Shown piece after piece: positions 27,283 through 35,478 of a stretch of DNA of 52,242 nt (its first letter is position 1; every line of letters starts with the position of its first letter). Position numbers and translations under genes: made by a program. The notes under the pieces were generated by a model that worked only from the letters and a program-made list of their open reading frames with translations, was not told the DNA's origin and ran no database searches. Source of the stretch: Gammaproteobacteria bacterium (GTDB lineage: Bacteria; Pseudomonadota; Gammaproteobacteria; Pseudomonadales; Azotimanducaceae); the NCBI GenBank assembly GCA_030428905.1, contig JAUIED010000011.1, positions 1 to 52,242 on the forward strand, written 5' to 3'.

Positions 27283-28344
27283 TCAGGCCACCCGTCGCGC
27301 CAGATCTCCACCGATGCTGCCGGCGAGATCCCGCAACAGTGTCTCGGTCTGTTCCCAGCCGATGCAGGCGTCGGTCACCGACTGGCCATACACCATCTCA
27401 GTGGGCGTGGCGATTTTCTGATTGCCCTCGACCAGGTGGCTTTCCAGCATCAGTCCGACGATCGAGCGGTTGCCTGAGGCGATTTGCTCGGCTACGTCCA
27501 GAGCCACTACCGGCTGGCGGTTGTGGTCCTTACTCGAGTTGGCGTGGCTGCAGTCCACCATGATCGCAGGTTGGATGCCTGCCGCCTGCATTGCCTGCTC
27601 GCAAGTCGCGATACTCTGCGCATCGTAGTTGGGGCCGCCGATGCCGCCGCGCAATACGATGTGCGCGTTGGCGTTACCCCGGGTGTGATACACGCTGACC
27701 GCGCCGTTGCTGTTCAGGCCGAGAAAACTGTGCGGGCTGGCGACGGCCTTCAGAGCGTTCAAAGCAGCATCCAGCGTGCCGTCGGTACTGTTCTTGAAGC
27801 CCACCGCGCAGGACAGGCCGGAGGCCATCTCCCGATGCGTCTGTGATTCGGTGGTGCGGGCGCCGATGGCAGACCAACTGATCAGGTCCTGCAGGTACTG
27901 CGGCGTGATGGGGTCGAGAGCTTCTGTTGCGAGCGGCAGCCCCAACTCCGACAGATCAAGAAGCAGCCGGCGGGCAATGTGCAGGCCTTCGTGGATCTTG
28001 AAGGAGTCGTCCAGGTGGGGGTCGTTGATCAGGCCTTTCCAGCCCAGCGCCGTTCGCGGCTTTTCGAAGTAGGTGCGCATCACCAGCAACAAATCGTCTG
28101 CGAGTTCGTCTGACAGGGCTTTCAGCCGGACGGCGTACTCATGCGCGGCGTCCACGTCGTGGATGGAGCAGGGGCCGGTGACCACCAGCAGGCGGTGGTC
28201 TTCACCGCGTAGGATGCGGTTGATCTGCTCCCGGCTGCGCTGCACGGTGTGCCGGGCCGCATCGCTGACCGGTAAGGCGTCTTTTAATTGTCGGGGGGTG
28301 ATGAGCACCTCGTGTCGCTCCACGTTGACGTTGTCCAGATCCAT
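27283..28344 (-). CDS. 3-deoxy-7-phosphoheptulonate (DAHP) synthase, class I alpha
   Basis: A 353-residue enzyme condensing PEP and erythrose-4-phosphate in the first step of aromatic amino acid synthesis, of the AroF/AroG/AroH type. Signatures are LLVVTGPCSIHD (metal/PEP site Cys), RTYFEKPRTALGWKGLINDP, LATEALDPITPQYLQDLISWSAIGARTTESQ, GFKNSTDG and IMVDCSHANSSKDH. The start is ATG 28344 (MDLDNVNV), preceded by GAGAGGAA; the longer frame lacks support. I cannot tell from residues whether it is feedback-inhibited by Phe, Tyr or Trp. Expression is very probably controlled by the leader peptide and terminator just upstream (28395-28542). Convergent with nfuA, stop-to-stop. Confidence 0.94.
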   Translation of the reverse strand: MDLDNVNVERHEVLITPRQLKDALPVSDAARHTVQRSREQINRILRGEDHRLLVVTGPCSIHDVDAAHEYAVRLKALSDELADDLLLVMRTYFEKPRTALGWKGLINDPHLDDSFKIHEGLHIARRLLLDLSELGLPLATEALDPITPQYLQDLISWSAIGARTTESQTHREMASGLSCAVGFKNSTDGTLDAALNALKAVASPHSFLGLNSNGAVSVYHTRGNANAHIVLRGGIGGPNYDAQSIATCEQAMQAAGIQPAIMVDCSHANSSKDHNRQPVVALDVAEQIASGNRSIVGLMLESHLVEGNQKIATPTEMVYGQSVTDACIGWEQTETLLRDLAGSIGGDLARRVA

Positions 28345-28394
28345 GTTCCTCTCCAAAGGTTGATAGCGGCTACGCACCATTTTCGAACGCCCAA

Positions 28395-28428
28395 CAAAAA
28401 ACCCCGCCGGGGCTGCCGACGGGGTTTT
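28395..28428 (-). terminator. Attenuator terminator upstream of DAHP synthase
   Basis: Minus-strand stem of 13 bp: AAAACCCCG (28428-28420) pairs with CGGGGTTTT (28406-28398), extended inward by one G-U and three more pairs, with loop CAGCC and a TTTTTT tract (28401-28396). It lies between the leader peptide and the DAHP synthase start (28344), so it would stop transcription before the gene unless disrupted. Confidence 0.9.
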
Positions 28429-28472
28429 GCTCCGAAGGCAGCCTGCACTGCCTTCGCTCGAGACGCGCAGGC
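28411..28472 (-). promoter_or_regulatory. Alternative (anti-terminator / anti-antiterminator) pairings of the attenuator
   Basis: Minus-strand regions 1 and 2 form CGAAGGCAG (28456-28448) with CTGCCTTCG (28441-28433), supported by an alternative GCCTGC (28472-28467) with GCAGGC (28446-28441). Region 2 can instead pair with region 3: GGCTGCC (28443-28437) with GGCAGCC (28417-28411), 7 perfect bp, which uses the terminator's 5' arm and loop and so excludes the terminator. These are the mutually exclusive 1:2, 2:3 and 3:4 structures of ribosome-mediated attenuation. Confidence 0.85.
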
Positions 28473-28476
28473 GGTG

Positions 28477-28542
28477 CTAGGTTACAAACCAGTAACCCCA
28501 GCTGAAAAAAGCACCTGCGAAGCTCATGTTGTATCGCTGCAT
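28477..28542 (-). CDS. Aromatic-rich leader peptide of DAHP synthase, 21 aa
   Basis: ATG 28542 to TAG 28477 encodes 21 residues of which 8 are aromatic: Tyr4, Phe8, Phe12, Phe13, Trp15, Tyr17, Trp18 and Phe19, the last six within FFSWGYWF. All three aromatic amino acids are represented. The stop is 5 nt before region 1 of the attenuator, so a ribosome stalled at codons 12-19 for lack of charged tRNA-Phe, -Trp or -Tyr would cover region 1 and let the anti-terminator form. An internal ATG at codon 6 could also start. No strong Shine-Dalgarno is visible; TTGAAC with TACCAT 18 bp later would place the transcription start almost at the ATG. Confidence 0.85.
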   Translation of the reverse strand: MQRYNMSFAGAFFSWGYWFVT

Positions 28543-28629
28543 GCGCCGATGGTAAGCGCATCTCGCGCTGTGGTTCAAGCAGCGCGGCCCTATGCCTGCA
28601 ATCGAGCTTCCCATGTATGATCGCGCCCC

Positions 28630-29946
28630 ATGCGCTCCGTCGGTTACATCTCACTCGGCTGTCCCAAGGCAACGGTGGACAGCGAACGCCTGCTTACCGG
28701 CCTGGCGGAGGCTGGTGTACAGGCTGCGGAGGGGATCGCCGACGTCACTGTGGTGAACACCTGCGGCTTCATCGATGCTGCTCGTGACGAGTCGTTGGAT
28801 ACCATCGCGGAGCTTCTGGCCGCCGGCAGCGAAGTTGTGGTGACCGGGTGTCTGGGGCGCGAAGCGGAGCTTCTGAAAGCGCGCTTCCCGGCACTCAAGC
28901 ACGTCAGCGGCCCGGCGCAGGCGGATGCAGTAGTACGGGCGGTGCTCGCGGAGTCACCCGATCTGCAGGTCCTGGCGCCGGCGCACGGCCCGGCGGGCGT
29001 CAAGCTGACACCGCCGCACTACAGCTATCTGAAGATTTCCGAAGGCTGCAACCATAAGTGCTCCTTCTGCATCATTCCGCAGCTGCGCGGCGGTCTGCGT
29101 TCCCGGCCAATCGACGATGTACTGCGCGAGGCAGATCAACTGGCCGCTCAGGGTACGCGCGAGGTGCTGGTCATCGCCCAGGACACCTCTGCGTACGGGC
29201 TCGATATTGGTTATGCGCAGCGAAGCGTCAACGGCCGGCAACTCGCCAGCCGCATCGAACCCCTGGCGCGTGCCCTGGGTGAACGGTTCGACTGGGTGCG
29301 TCTGCATTACGTGTACCCTTATCCGCATGTAGATGATCTCATCCCTCTGATGTCTGATGGGCTCTTGCTGCCGTATCTCGACATGCCGCTCCAGCACGCC
29401 TCCCCAGCCATTCTGCGCGCCATGCGTCGCCCTGCGGCGGTGGAAAAGGTGCTCGACCGGCTGCAGCGCTGGCGGCAGGTGTGTCCTGAGATCGCTATTC
29501 GCTCCACCTTCATCGTCGGCTTCCCCGGCGAGACGGACGAAGATTTCGCCATGCTGCTGGACTTTCTTGAGGAGGCACAGCTCGACCGGGTCGGTTGCTT
29601 TACCTATTCCGAGGTGCAGGGTGCTGCCGCCAACGCCTTGCCGGATCATGTGCCGCAGAGCGACAAGTTGGATCGCCAGGAAGTGCTGTTGGAAGTGCAG
29701 GCGGCGATCAGCGCGGACAAACTGGCGGGTCTGGTAGGTCGCCGGTGCCAGGTCCTGGTGGACGCAGTCGATGGTGATGTCGCCACCGCTCGCTCGGAGC
29801 GGGACGCGCCCGAGGTGGACGGGCAGGTATTCATCGCCGATGCGGCCAGCCTGCGGCCGGGAGACCTCGTGTGGGTGCGCGTCGATGATGCGACGGAGCA
29901 CGATCTGCACGCGAGCCTACTAGGGCAACCGGTGAAAATGGATTAG
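28630..29946 (+). CDS. rimO: Ribosomal protein uS12 methylthiotransferase RimO
   Basis: A 438-residue radical-SAM enzyme that adds a methylthio group to the conserved Asp of ribosomal protein S12. The N-terminal UPF0004 domain holds one [4Fe-4S] cluster through Cys11, Cys45 and Cys74; the radical-SAM cluster is bound by Cys140, Cys144 and Cys147 (CNHKCSFC); the C-terminal TRAM domain covers about 375-438. SLGCPKATVDSE at the N-terminus is characteristic of RimO rather than MiaB. It is divergent from the DAHP synthase leader, with about 87 bp between start codons that must contain both promoters. Confidence 0.96.
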   Translation: MRSVGYISLGCPKATVDSERLLTGLAEAGVQAAEGIADVTVVNTCGFIDAARDESLDTIAELLAAGSEVVVTGCLGREAELLKARFPALKHVSGPAQADAVVRAVLAESPDLQVLAPAHGPAGVKLTPPHYSYLKISEGCNHKCSFCIIPQLRGGLRSRPIDDVLREADQLAAQGTREVLVIAQDTSAYGLDIGYAQRSVNGRQLASRIEPLARALGERFDWVRLHYVYPYPHVDDLIPLMSDGLLLPYLDMPLQHASPAILRAMRRPAAVEKVLDRLQRWRQVCPEIAIRSTFIVGFPGETDEDFAMLLDFLEEAQLDRVGCFTYSEVQGAAANALPDHVPQSDKLDRQEVLLEVQAAISADKLAGLVGRRCQVLVDAVDGDVATARSERDAPEVDGQVFIADAASLRPGDLVWVRVDDATEHDLHASLLGQPVKMD

Positions 29947-29993
29947 AATTCCTCGTAACCACTGTTTCTGAGCACTGAAGGACAAAGCACGCC

Positions 29994-30116
29994 ATGTGGA
30001 AACTCATTGAGGATTTTTTCGATCAGAGCTGGGCGATGAAGGCGTTCATCGGCTGGGGCTGGCTGTGCGTGCTCATCATGGCGGCTGGAATCATCGACGG
30101 CGTGATCAACTACTAG
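29994..30116 (+). CDS. Small Trp-rich membrane protein, 40 aa
   Basis: ATG 29994, with AAGGA 11 bp upstream, opens a 40-residue frame: an amphipathic, Trp/Phe-rich N-terminus (MWKLIEDFFDQSWAMKAF) and a hydrophobic helix (GWGWLCVLIMAAGIIDGVI). It is probably a single-pass inner-membrane or membrane-surface peptide. I do not recognise a family. It fits neatly between rimO (47 bp upstream) and the TerB-like gene (12 bp downstream) on the same strand, which suggests it is cotranscribed with them. Confidence 0.6.
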   Translation: MWKLIEDFFDQSWAMKAFIGWGWLCVLIMAAGIIDGVINY

Positions 30117-30128
30117 CGTTGCCGGCCG

Positions 30129-30521
30129 ATGTGGCTCGCTAAACTCACCGACGAGCAACGGCGGGCGCTGCTGGGGCTGGCACATAATGTGGTGGTTTCC
30201 GACGGTATCCTCGACCCCAACGAGGAGGGCATGCTCTCCGAGTTCAAGGCAGAGATGGGATACGCCGCGGACTACGAACTGGACTACCTGCCCCTCGACG
30301 GCATCGACCAGGTCTTTGAAAGCCGTGCTTCCCGTGTGGTGGCCATGATCAATCTGCTGCGGCTGAGCTATTCGGACGGTGCGTTCGAGATCGAGGAAGA
30401 GTGCCTGCTCAAGGAGGTCAGCCGCGCTTTCGAGCTCGGCGAGCAGGAGTTTCAGCTGCTCGACAACTGGGTGCGCCGCTGGCTGTCGCTGCAGAGCGAG
30501 GCACTGGCCTTAATGAGCTGA
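30129..30521 (+). CDS. TerB-like (tellurite-resistance TerB fold) protein, 130 aa
   Basis: An all-helical, acidic protein with the TerB-like pattern of two repeated helix pairs: LAHNVVVSDGILDPNEEGMLSEFKAEMG in the first half and LLRLSYSDGAFEIEEECLLKEVSRAFEL in the second, each with an S-D-G turn followed by an acidic helix that can bind metal. Members occur with stress and envelope functions but no defined activity can be assigned. It follows a small membrane peptide gene and precedes a convergent PilZ gene by 30 bp. No signal peptide is visible, so it is likely cytosolic. Confidence 0.7.
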   Translation: MWLAKLTDEQRRALLGLAHNVVVSDGILDPNEEGMLSEFKAEMGYAADYELDYLPLDGIDQVFESRASRVVAMINLLRLSYSDGAFEIEEECLLKEVSRAFELGEQEFQLLDNWVRRWLSLQSEALALMS

Positions 30522-30551
30522 CAGATGAGCGGACAGATAAGCTGATTTCCC

Positions 30552-30929
30552 TCAGCCGGTCTCTGCCAGAGGTTGGCGGAACAGATTCTCGAGTGCCTGA
30601 AGTTGGGCGCAAACCACATCCTGATCGAACTGCAGTGCCGATTCGGTGCGGAACTGGATACCCAGGCGATAACCCTCCGGCAGAACGGTGCAATTGTGCA
30701 CAACCCCGACCACGTCATGCATCACCTCGCCTGCAAGGTGAATAGTCACGAAGCATTGCTTGTCTTTCTTGAGAGGCTGGTCGAGGCACACGGCGATACC
30801 GTGCCGGTTGAAGTCCACGACGCTGCCATGCAGGCGGGCGAGGCGGCCTTTGACTCTCAGGGTGATGCTCAATCCCGAAGCATCGTATCTTGGCAAGCTC
30901 CTTCTTTCCGCGGCACTGGCGTGTGGCAT
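30552..30929 (-). CDS. PilZ-domain protein, 125 aa
   Basis: A single PilZ domain, a c-di-GMP receptor fold. The N-terminal Arg-rich motif is ERRSLPRYD (R-x3-R near residue 10) and the second motif, usually D/N-x-S-x2-G, appears as DFNRHGIAV, with Asn in place of Ser. Strands ITLRVKGRLARLHGSVVDF and YRLGIQFRTES follow the family. c-di-GMP binding is plausible but the Asn substitution leaves it open. Downstream effect (motility, attachment or polysaccharide) cannot be inferred. It is convergent with the TerB-like gene and precedes no operon partner. Confidence 0.8.
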   Translation of the reverse strand: MPHASAAERRSLPRYDASGLSITLRVKGRLARLHGSVVDFNRHGIAVCLDQPLKKDKQCFVTIHLAGEVMHDVVGVVHNCTVLPEGYRLGIQFRTESALQFDQDVVCAQLQALENLFRQPLAETG

Positions 30930-30982
30930 GGAGCAACTGGAGGCTGTTGTTCACCGTCAAGACTAGACCTGCGGCTGGCCAA

Positions 30983-31273
30983 TTACTGTGCGCGGGTGCT
31001 CAACAGCACGGCCTTGGCCTCGTTGAGTTGTCGCGCCAGGTAAGTCGAGCCGCCGCGATCGGGGTGCACTTTGAGCATCAGCCGGCGGTGGGCGTCGATG
31101 ATCTCCTGTCTCGCGGCGCCTTCTTCCAGGCCAAGCACGTCCAGCGCCTCTGCGGGCGTCATCGAGTGGGTCGATGGGCGGCGGCCGGTTTGCCCTGCAG
31201 ATCTGGCTCGGCGCCAGCGCCAGAGCATGTAAGCCGCGATTGCCGTCGCGACGAGTAGGAGAAGGAGCTTCAC
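30983..31273 (-). CDS. Membrane-anchored J-domain protein, 96 aa
   Basis: An N-terminal transmembrane segment (LLLLLVATAIAAYMLWRW, about 3-20) is followed by a basic linker and a C-terminal J domain with the HPD motif intact (RRLMLKVHPDRGGSTYLARQLNEAKAVLL), which stimulates the ATPase of a DnaK partner. The arrangement resembles small Pam18/TIM14-like type III J-proteins rather than DjlA. The J domain probably faces the cytosol. Upstream on the divergent side is the YdcH-like gene. Confidence 0.85.
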   Translation of the reverse strand: MKLLLLLVATAIAAYMLWRWRRARSAGQTGRRPSTHSMTPAEALDVLGLEEGAARQEIIDAHRRLMLKVHPDRGGSTYLARQLNEAKAVLLSTRAQ

Positions 31274-31335
31274 TGTGCTCGTTTGTGGTTCAGTTCCCGC
31301 CTAGAATACGTCGATTCTCCGGGGTTGGAAGCGGC

Positions 31336-31533
31336 TTGGAACAACAGGATCTGCAGGTTTGGTTGGAAGAGTTGCGCGTGGAGCATCGTGACCTGGATGA
31401 AGTCATCGCGCACCTCATTGAAACCCATCACCACGACAGCATGCGCATACAGCGCCTGAAGAAGCGCAAGCTCAAGTTGAAGGATGTCATCAGCCGCATC
31501 GAAAGCGAGTTGATACCGGATCTGGACGCATGA
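31336..31533 (+). CDS. YdcH-like DUF465 coiled-coil protein, 65 aa
   Basis: A short, charged, helical protein with the DUF465/YdcH pattern: an N-terminal helix (WLEELRVEHRDLDEVI), a central IAHLIETHHHDSMRIQRLKKRKLKLKDVI with the L-K-K-x-K-L-x-L-K-D motif, and an acidic tail. YdcH-type proteins are ~70 aa and of unknown function. The start is TTG 31336; longer open frame upstream has no similarity and overlaps the divergent J-protein gene. Its stop overlaps the ATG of the nucleotidase gene (ATGA), so the pair is coupled. Confidence 0.75.
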   Translation: MEQQDLQVWLEELRVEHRDLDEVIAHLIETHHHDSMRIQRLKKRKLKLKDVISRIESELIPDLDA

Positions 31534-32423
31534 ACGATCTCCTGACGGTCGCCATCTCTTCGCGGGCGCTGTTCGATCTGGACGAAAGCAATCGGGTGTA
31601 CGAGGAGGAAGGGCTGGAGGCCTATCGGCGGTACCAGATTGCCAATGAGGATCAGGCTCTGGCTCCGGGTGAGGGCTACTCTCTGGTTAAAAAGTTACTT
31701 AATATCAATGAGTTGCTGGGAAAATCTCGCGTCGATGTGATTCTTCTCTCGCGCAATTCTGCCGATACGGGGCTGCGCATATTCAACTCCATCCAGGCGC
31801 ACGGCCTGAGCATCAGCCGCGCCGCCTTTTGTGGAGGGCTGCCACCTTACCGCTACGTAAAGGCGTTTCGCAGCGATCTGTTCCTCTCTACCCAGGCTGA
31901 AGATGTTCAGCAGGCCCTGGCGCACGGTATCGCTGCGGCAACGCTGCTGGCACGGCCGGCGATCATGACGCAGGGTGCCGACGTGGGTGAACTGCGCATT
32001 GCCTTCGATGGCGATGCGGTGCTGTTTTCTGACGAATCCGAGCAGGTGTTTCAGCAGCAGGGGCTCGACGCCTTCAGCGCGCACGAACGCGCCAAGGCTA
32101 CGCAAGCGCTGGAAGGCGGGCCCTTTCGCGCGTTTCTCGCAGCATTGCACTCGCTGCAGTCCGAGTTCGCCGCCGAGCAGTGTCCGATACGCACGGCGCT
32201 GGTCACGGCGCGTGGTGCGCCGGCCCACGAACGGGTGATCCGCACCCTGCGGGCGTGGGATGTGCGGCTGGATGAATCGCTGTTTCTGGGCGGCATGGAC
32301 AAGACGGAGTTCCTGCGCGCATTTGGCGCAGACATCTTCTTTGATGACCAGCCGGTGCATTGGGAACGCGCCTCGGCAGCGGTCGCTGCCGGTCACGTGC
32401 CGAGCGGCGTCACAAACCGCTAA
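31530..32423 (+). CDS. Cytosolic 5'-nucleotidase (NT5C1-like)
   Basis: A 297-residue protein of the 5'-nucleotidase family related to animal cytosolic NT5C1 (PF06189-type), expected to dephosphorylate nucleoside monophosphates. Recognisable segments are VAISSRALFDLDESNRVYEEEGLEAY at the N-terminus, DVILLSRNSADTGLRIFNSI, LRIAFDGDAVLFSDESE with HAD-like Asp residues, and the C-terminal LGGMDKTEFLRAFGADIFFDDQ. It overlaps the YdcH-like gene by 4 bp and precedes cysB by 57 bp. The biological substrate is not clear. Confidence 0.87.
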   Translation: MNDLLTVAISSRALFDLDESNRVYEEEGLEAYRRYQIANEDQALAPGEGYSLVKKLLNINELLGKSRVDVILLSRNSADTGLRIFNSIQAHGLSISRAAFCGGLPPYRYVKAFRSDLFLSTQAEDVQQALAHGIAAATLLARPAIMTQGADVGELRIAFDGDAVLFSDESEQVFQQQGLDAFSAHERAKATQALEGGPFRAFLAALHSLQSEFAAEQCPIRTALVTARGAPAHERVIRTLRAWDVRLDESLFLGGMDKTEFLRAFGADIFFDDQPVHWERASAAVAAGHVPSGVTNR

Positions 32424-32438
32424 CCCGAAAAGCTGTAA

Positions 32439-33455
<1,017 letters not shown>

Positions 33456-33482
33456 TCGTCACAATCTGGGGAGTAACGAATC

Positions 33483-34079
33483 TTGAATATTGTCTGCCTC
33501 GACCTGGAAGGCGTGCTCATTCCGGAAATCTGGCTGGGTGTTGCGGAGCGCACCGGTGAGTCCCGTCTCACGAAGACGACGCGGGACATCCCGGTGTACG
33601 ACGACTTGATGCAGTATCGGCTTGGCATTCTGGATGAGACAGGCATCGGCATCGACGTGGTGCAGGACGTGATCAGCGGCCTGGAGCCGCTTCCCGGGGC
33701 TGCGGATTTTCTCGACGAGCTGCGTCGCCGATACCAGGTGGCCATCCTGTCCGATACGTTTTATGAGTTTGCCATGCCGCTGATGGCCAAGCTGGATCAC
33801 CCGTTCCTGCTCTGCCACCGCCTGGAGGTGGAAGCCGGGCGCATCACCGGCTACAAGCTGCGCCAGCCGGACCCGAAGCGCGCGTCGGTTCAGGCGTTTC
33901 ACAACCTGCGCTACCGTGTCACCGCCGCCGGCGACTCGTACAACGACGTTGCCATGCTGGAAGAAGCGGATGCCGGTATCTTTTTCTGCGCGCCTGACAA
34001 TGTGCTCAACGAGTTTCCGCAGTACCCGCACGCCACCGACTACGCAGCGCTATTGGAGATGATCGAGGCCGCGCAGTAG
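33483..34079 (+). CDS. thrH: Phosphoserine phosphatase / homoserine phosphotransferase ThrH
   Basis: A 198-residue HAD-superfamily enzyme like Pseudomonas ThrH, which dephosphorylates phosphoserine and can transfer the phosphate to homoserine. HAD motif I is CLDLEGVLIPE (DxE variant with Glu as in ThrH), motif II is LSDTFYEF, and motif III/IV is GDSYNDVAML; DPKRASVQAF is typical. The start is TTG 33483, with GGGAG about 10 bp upstream. Its 3' end overlaps the convergent pabB by 30 bp. It follows cysB by 27 bp; serine is the precursor of cysteine, a loose functional link. Confidence 0.94.
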   Translation: MNIVCLDLEGVLIPEIWLGVAERTGESRLTKTTRDIPVYDDLMQYRLGILDETGIGIDVVQDVISGLEPLPGAADFLDELRRRYQVAILSDTFYEFAMPLMAKLDHPFLLCHRLEVEAGRITGYKLRQPDPKRASVQAFHNLRYRVTAAGDSYNDVAMLEEADAGIFFCAPDNVLNEFPQYPHATDYAALLEMIEAAQ

Positions 34080-35393
34080 CCGGCCGACCTTGGCGTCGAT
34101 CTCGGCGAGTTCATCCGCGGCGTTGGAGTCGGCGACCAGACCGCCGCCGCCCCACACGTGTAGTGTTCTGTTGGCCAGCACGGCGGTGCGTATGGCAACG
34201 TTGAAGTCGAAGCGTTGGCTGGCAGCATCGATGTAGCCGATGGCGCCGCAGTACGCTGAGCGACCGACAGGCTCCTGGGCATTGATGATGTCGATCGCAG
34301 CAATTTTCGGCGCGCCGGTGACGGAGCCGCAGGGAAAGAGCGACCGCAGCGCAAGCCAGGGGCCGACCTCCTGGCGCATACGTCCAGAGACGACGCTCTG
34401 CAGATGATGCACATTGGCATGCCGGGTGGTGTGGCACAGGGCATCCACGTGCACGCTGCCGGTTTCGCACACCCGGCCCAGATCGTTGCGCAACAGGTCG
34501 ACGATCATGACGTTTTCCGCTCGATTCTTTGCGGACCGTGCGAGCGCTGTGGCGATTTGCCGGTCCTCGCCTGCGGATGTACCCCGTGGCGCGGTGCCTT
34601 TGATGGGCCAGGTACTGATGTTGCCGTTGTGTCCGATCACGAACCGTTCGGGTGAAACGCTGAGCACGCTGCCTTCCGGGTAGGCCAGAAGGGCACCATA
34701 GGAGGCACCCTGCAGCCGTTTGAAGTCGGCGAGCAGGGCGAGCGGCGAGCCGCTGCACGGCGCGCTGAAGTGGCGGGCCAGATTTACCTGATAGCAGTCA
34801 CCGTCGAGAATGTGTTCGCGCACCCGCTCGAAGGCGCGATGGTAAGCATCCGGTTGCATGGTTGAGCGAAACGGCCCTGTTCGTGCGTAGCGACCGGTCA
34901 GATCGTCGTGGGCTTCGATGGCGCGCAGGATGTCAGCGGGCGGTTCGTGCTCGCCGGCGAGGAGAAGCGAGCGTTGTTCGTGGTCGGCGATGAGCGCCCA
35001 CGCGTAGTAGCCGCCGCGCAGCATGGGCATGCCGGTCGGGTCGGGCGGCGGCGGGTGCTGACGTTCTGTGGTGGTGTGCAGCGGGTAGCCCAGATAGCCG
35101 ATGAAGCCACAGCGGAATGGCAAAGTCTGCGCGGTGTCGGCGGCTGGCAGTGGCCAGCGGCTTGCCAGTGCCCTGAGTGGGTCGTTCGTGCGTACCTTTT
35201 CACTGCCGATCTGCAGGCAGCCGGCATCGTAGTGCACAGTCTGTGCAGGCGCGGCGGCGAGGATGTCAAAGCGGCCACCGCGGCGGCCGCTGCTCGTCAG
35301 CCACGCAAGATCCCCGAATGGCAGCAAGCGGCTGGCCAGCGGCGCCAGGTCAGGCTGGTAGGGGTACGAGCGGAATCGAGATATTGTCGACAA
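34050..35393 (-). CDS. pabB: Aminodeoxychorismate synthase component I (PabB)
   Basis: A 447-residue enzyme (E. coli 453) that with PabA aminates chorismate for p-aminobenzoate and folate synthesis. The chorismate-binding C-terminal half has the PabB-specific PIKGTAPRG (Lys intermediate), MIVDLLRNDLGRVCETGSV, GSVTGAPKIAAIDIINAQEP and the final GGGLVADSNAADELAEIDAK. The apparent start is TTG 35393, which lies inside the palindrome 35381-35396; a later start is possible, but RFRSYPYQPDLAPLASRL already resembles the family N-terminus. It is divergent from the gntR-prpBC operon, so the shared regulatory region may control both. Confidence 0.93.
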   Translation of the reverse strand: MSTISRFRSYPYQPDLAPLASRLLPFGDLAWLTSSGRRGGRFDILAAAPAQTVHYDAGCLQIGSEKVRTNDPLRALASRWPLPAADTAQTLPFRCGFIGYLGYPLHTTTERQHPPPPDPTGMPMLRGGYYAWALIADHEQRSLLLAGEHEPPADILRAIEAHDDLTGRYARTGPFRSTMQPDAYHRAFERVREHILDGDCYQVNLARHFSAPCSGSPLALLADFKRLQGASYGALLAYPEGSVLSVSPERFVIGHNGNISTWPIKGTAPRGTSAGEDRQIATALARSAKNRAENVMIVDLLRNDLGRVCETGSVHVDALCHTTRHANVHHLQSVVSGRMRQEVGPWLALRSLFPCGSVTGAPKIAAIDIINAQEPVGRSAYCGAIGYIDAASQRFDFNVAIRTAVLANRTLHVWGGGGLVADSNAADELAEIDAKVGRLLRGLDHLQ

Positions 35394-35396
35394 TAT
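35381..35396. promoter_or_regulatory. 16-bp perfect palindrome, candidate GntR operator 1
   Basis: ATATTGTCGACAATAT is a perfect palindrome 5 bp upstream of the predicted -35 of the gntR-prpBC promoter and over the start of pabB. It shares ATTGT-N2-ACAAT with the second site at 35456. Such palindromes fit operators of GntR regulators of the FadR/FCD group. Confidence 0.75.
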
Positions 35397-35401
35397 TTGT
35401 C

Positions 35402-35430
35402 TTGACGGGCAGGTTATCGCGGAATATGGT
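35402..35430 (+). promoter_or_regulatory. Predicted promoter of gntR-prpB-prpC
   Basis: TTGACG (35402-35407), a 17-bp spacer and TATGGT (35425-35430), lying between the two palindromes. Predicted start near 35437. Confidence 0.65.
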
Positions 35431-35455
35431 GTCTTTTCACGATACGCAGCCGATG

Positions 35456-35467
35456 ATTGTCAACAAT
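35456..35467. promoter_or_regulatory. Candidate GntR operator 2
   Basis: ATTGTCAACAAT repeats the half-sites of the 35381 palindrome with one changed central base. It lies downstream of the predicted start, where a bound repressor would block transcription. The centres of the two sites are 73 bp apart, close to seven helical turns. Confidence 0.7.
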
Positions 35468-35478
35468 TACGTAACGTC

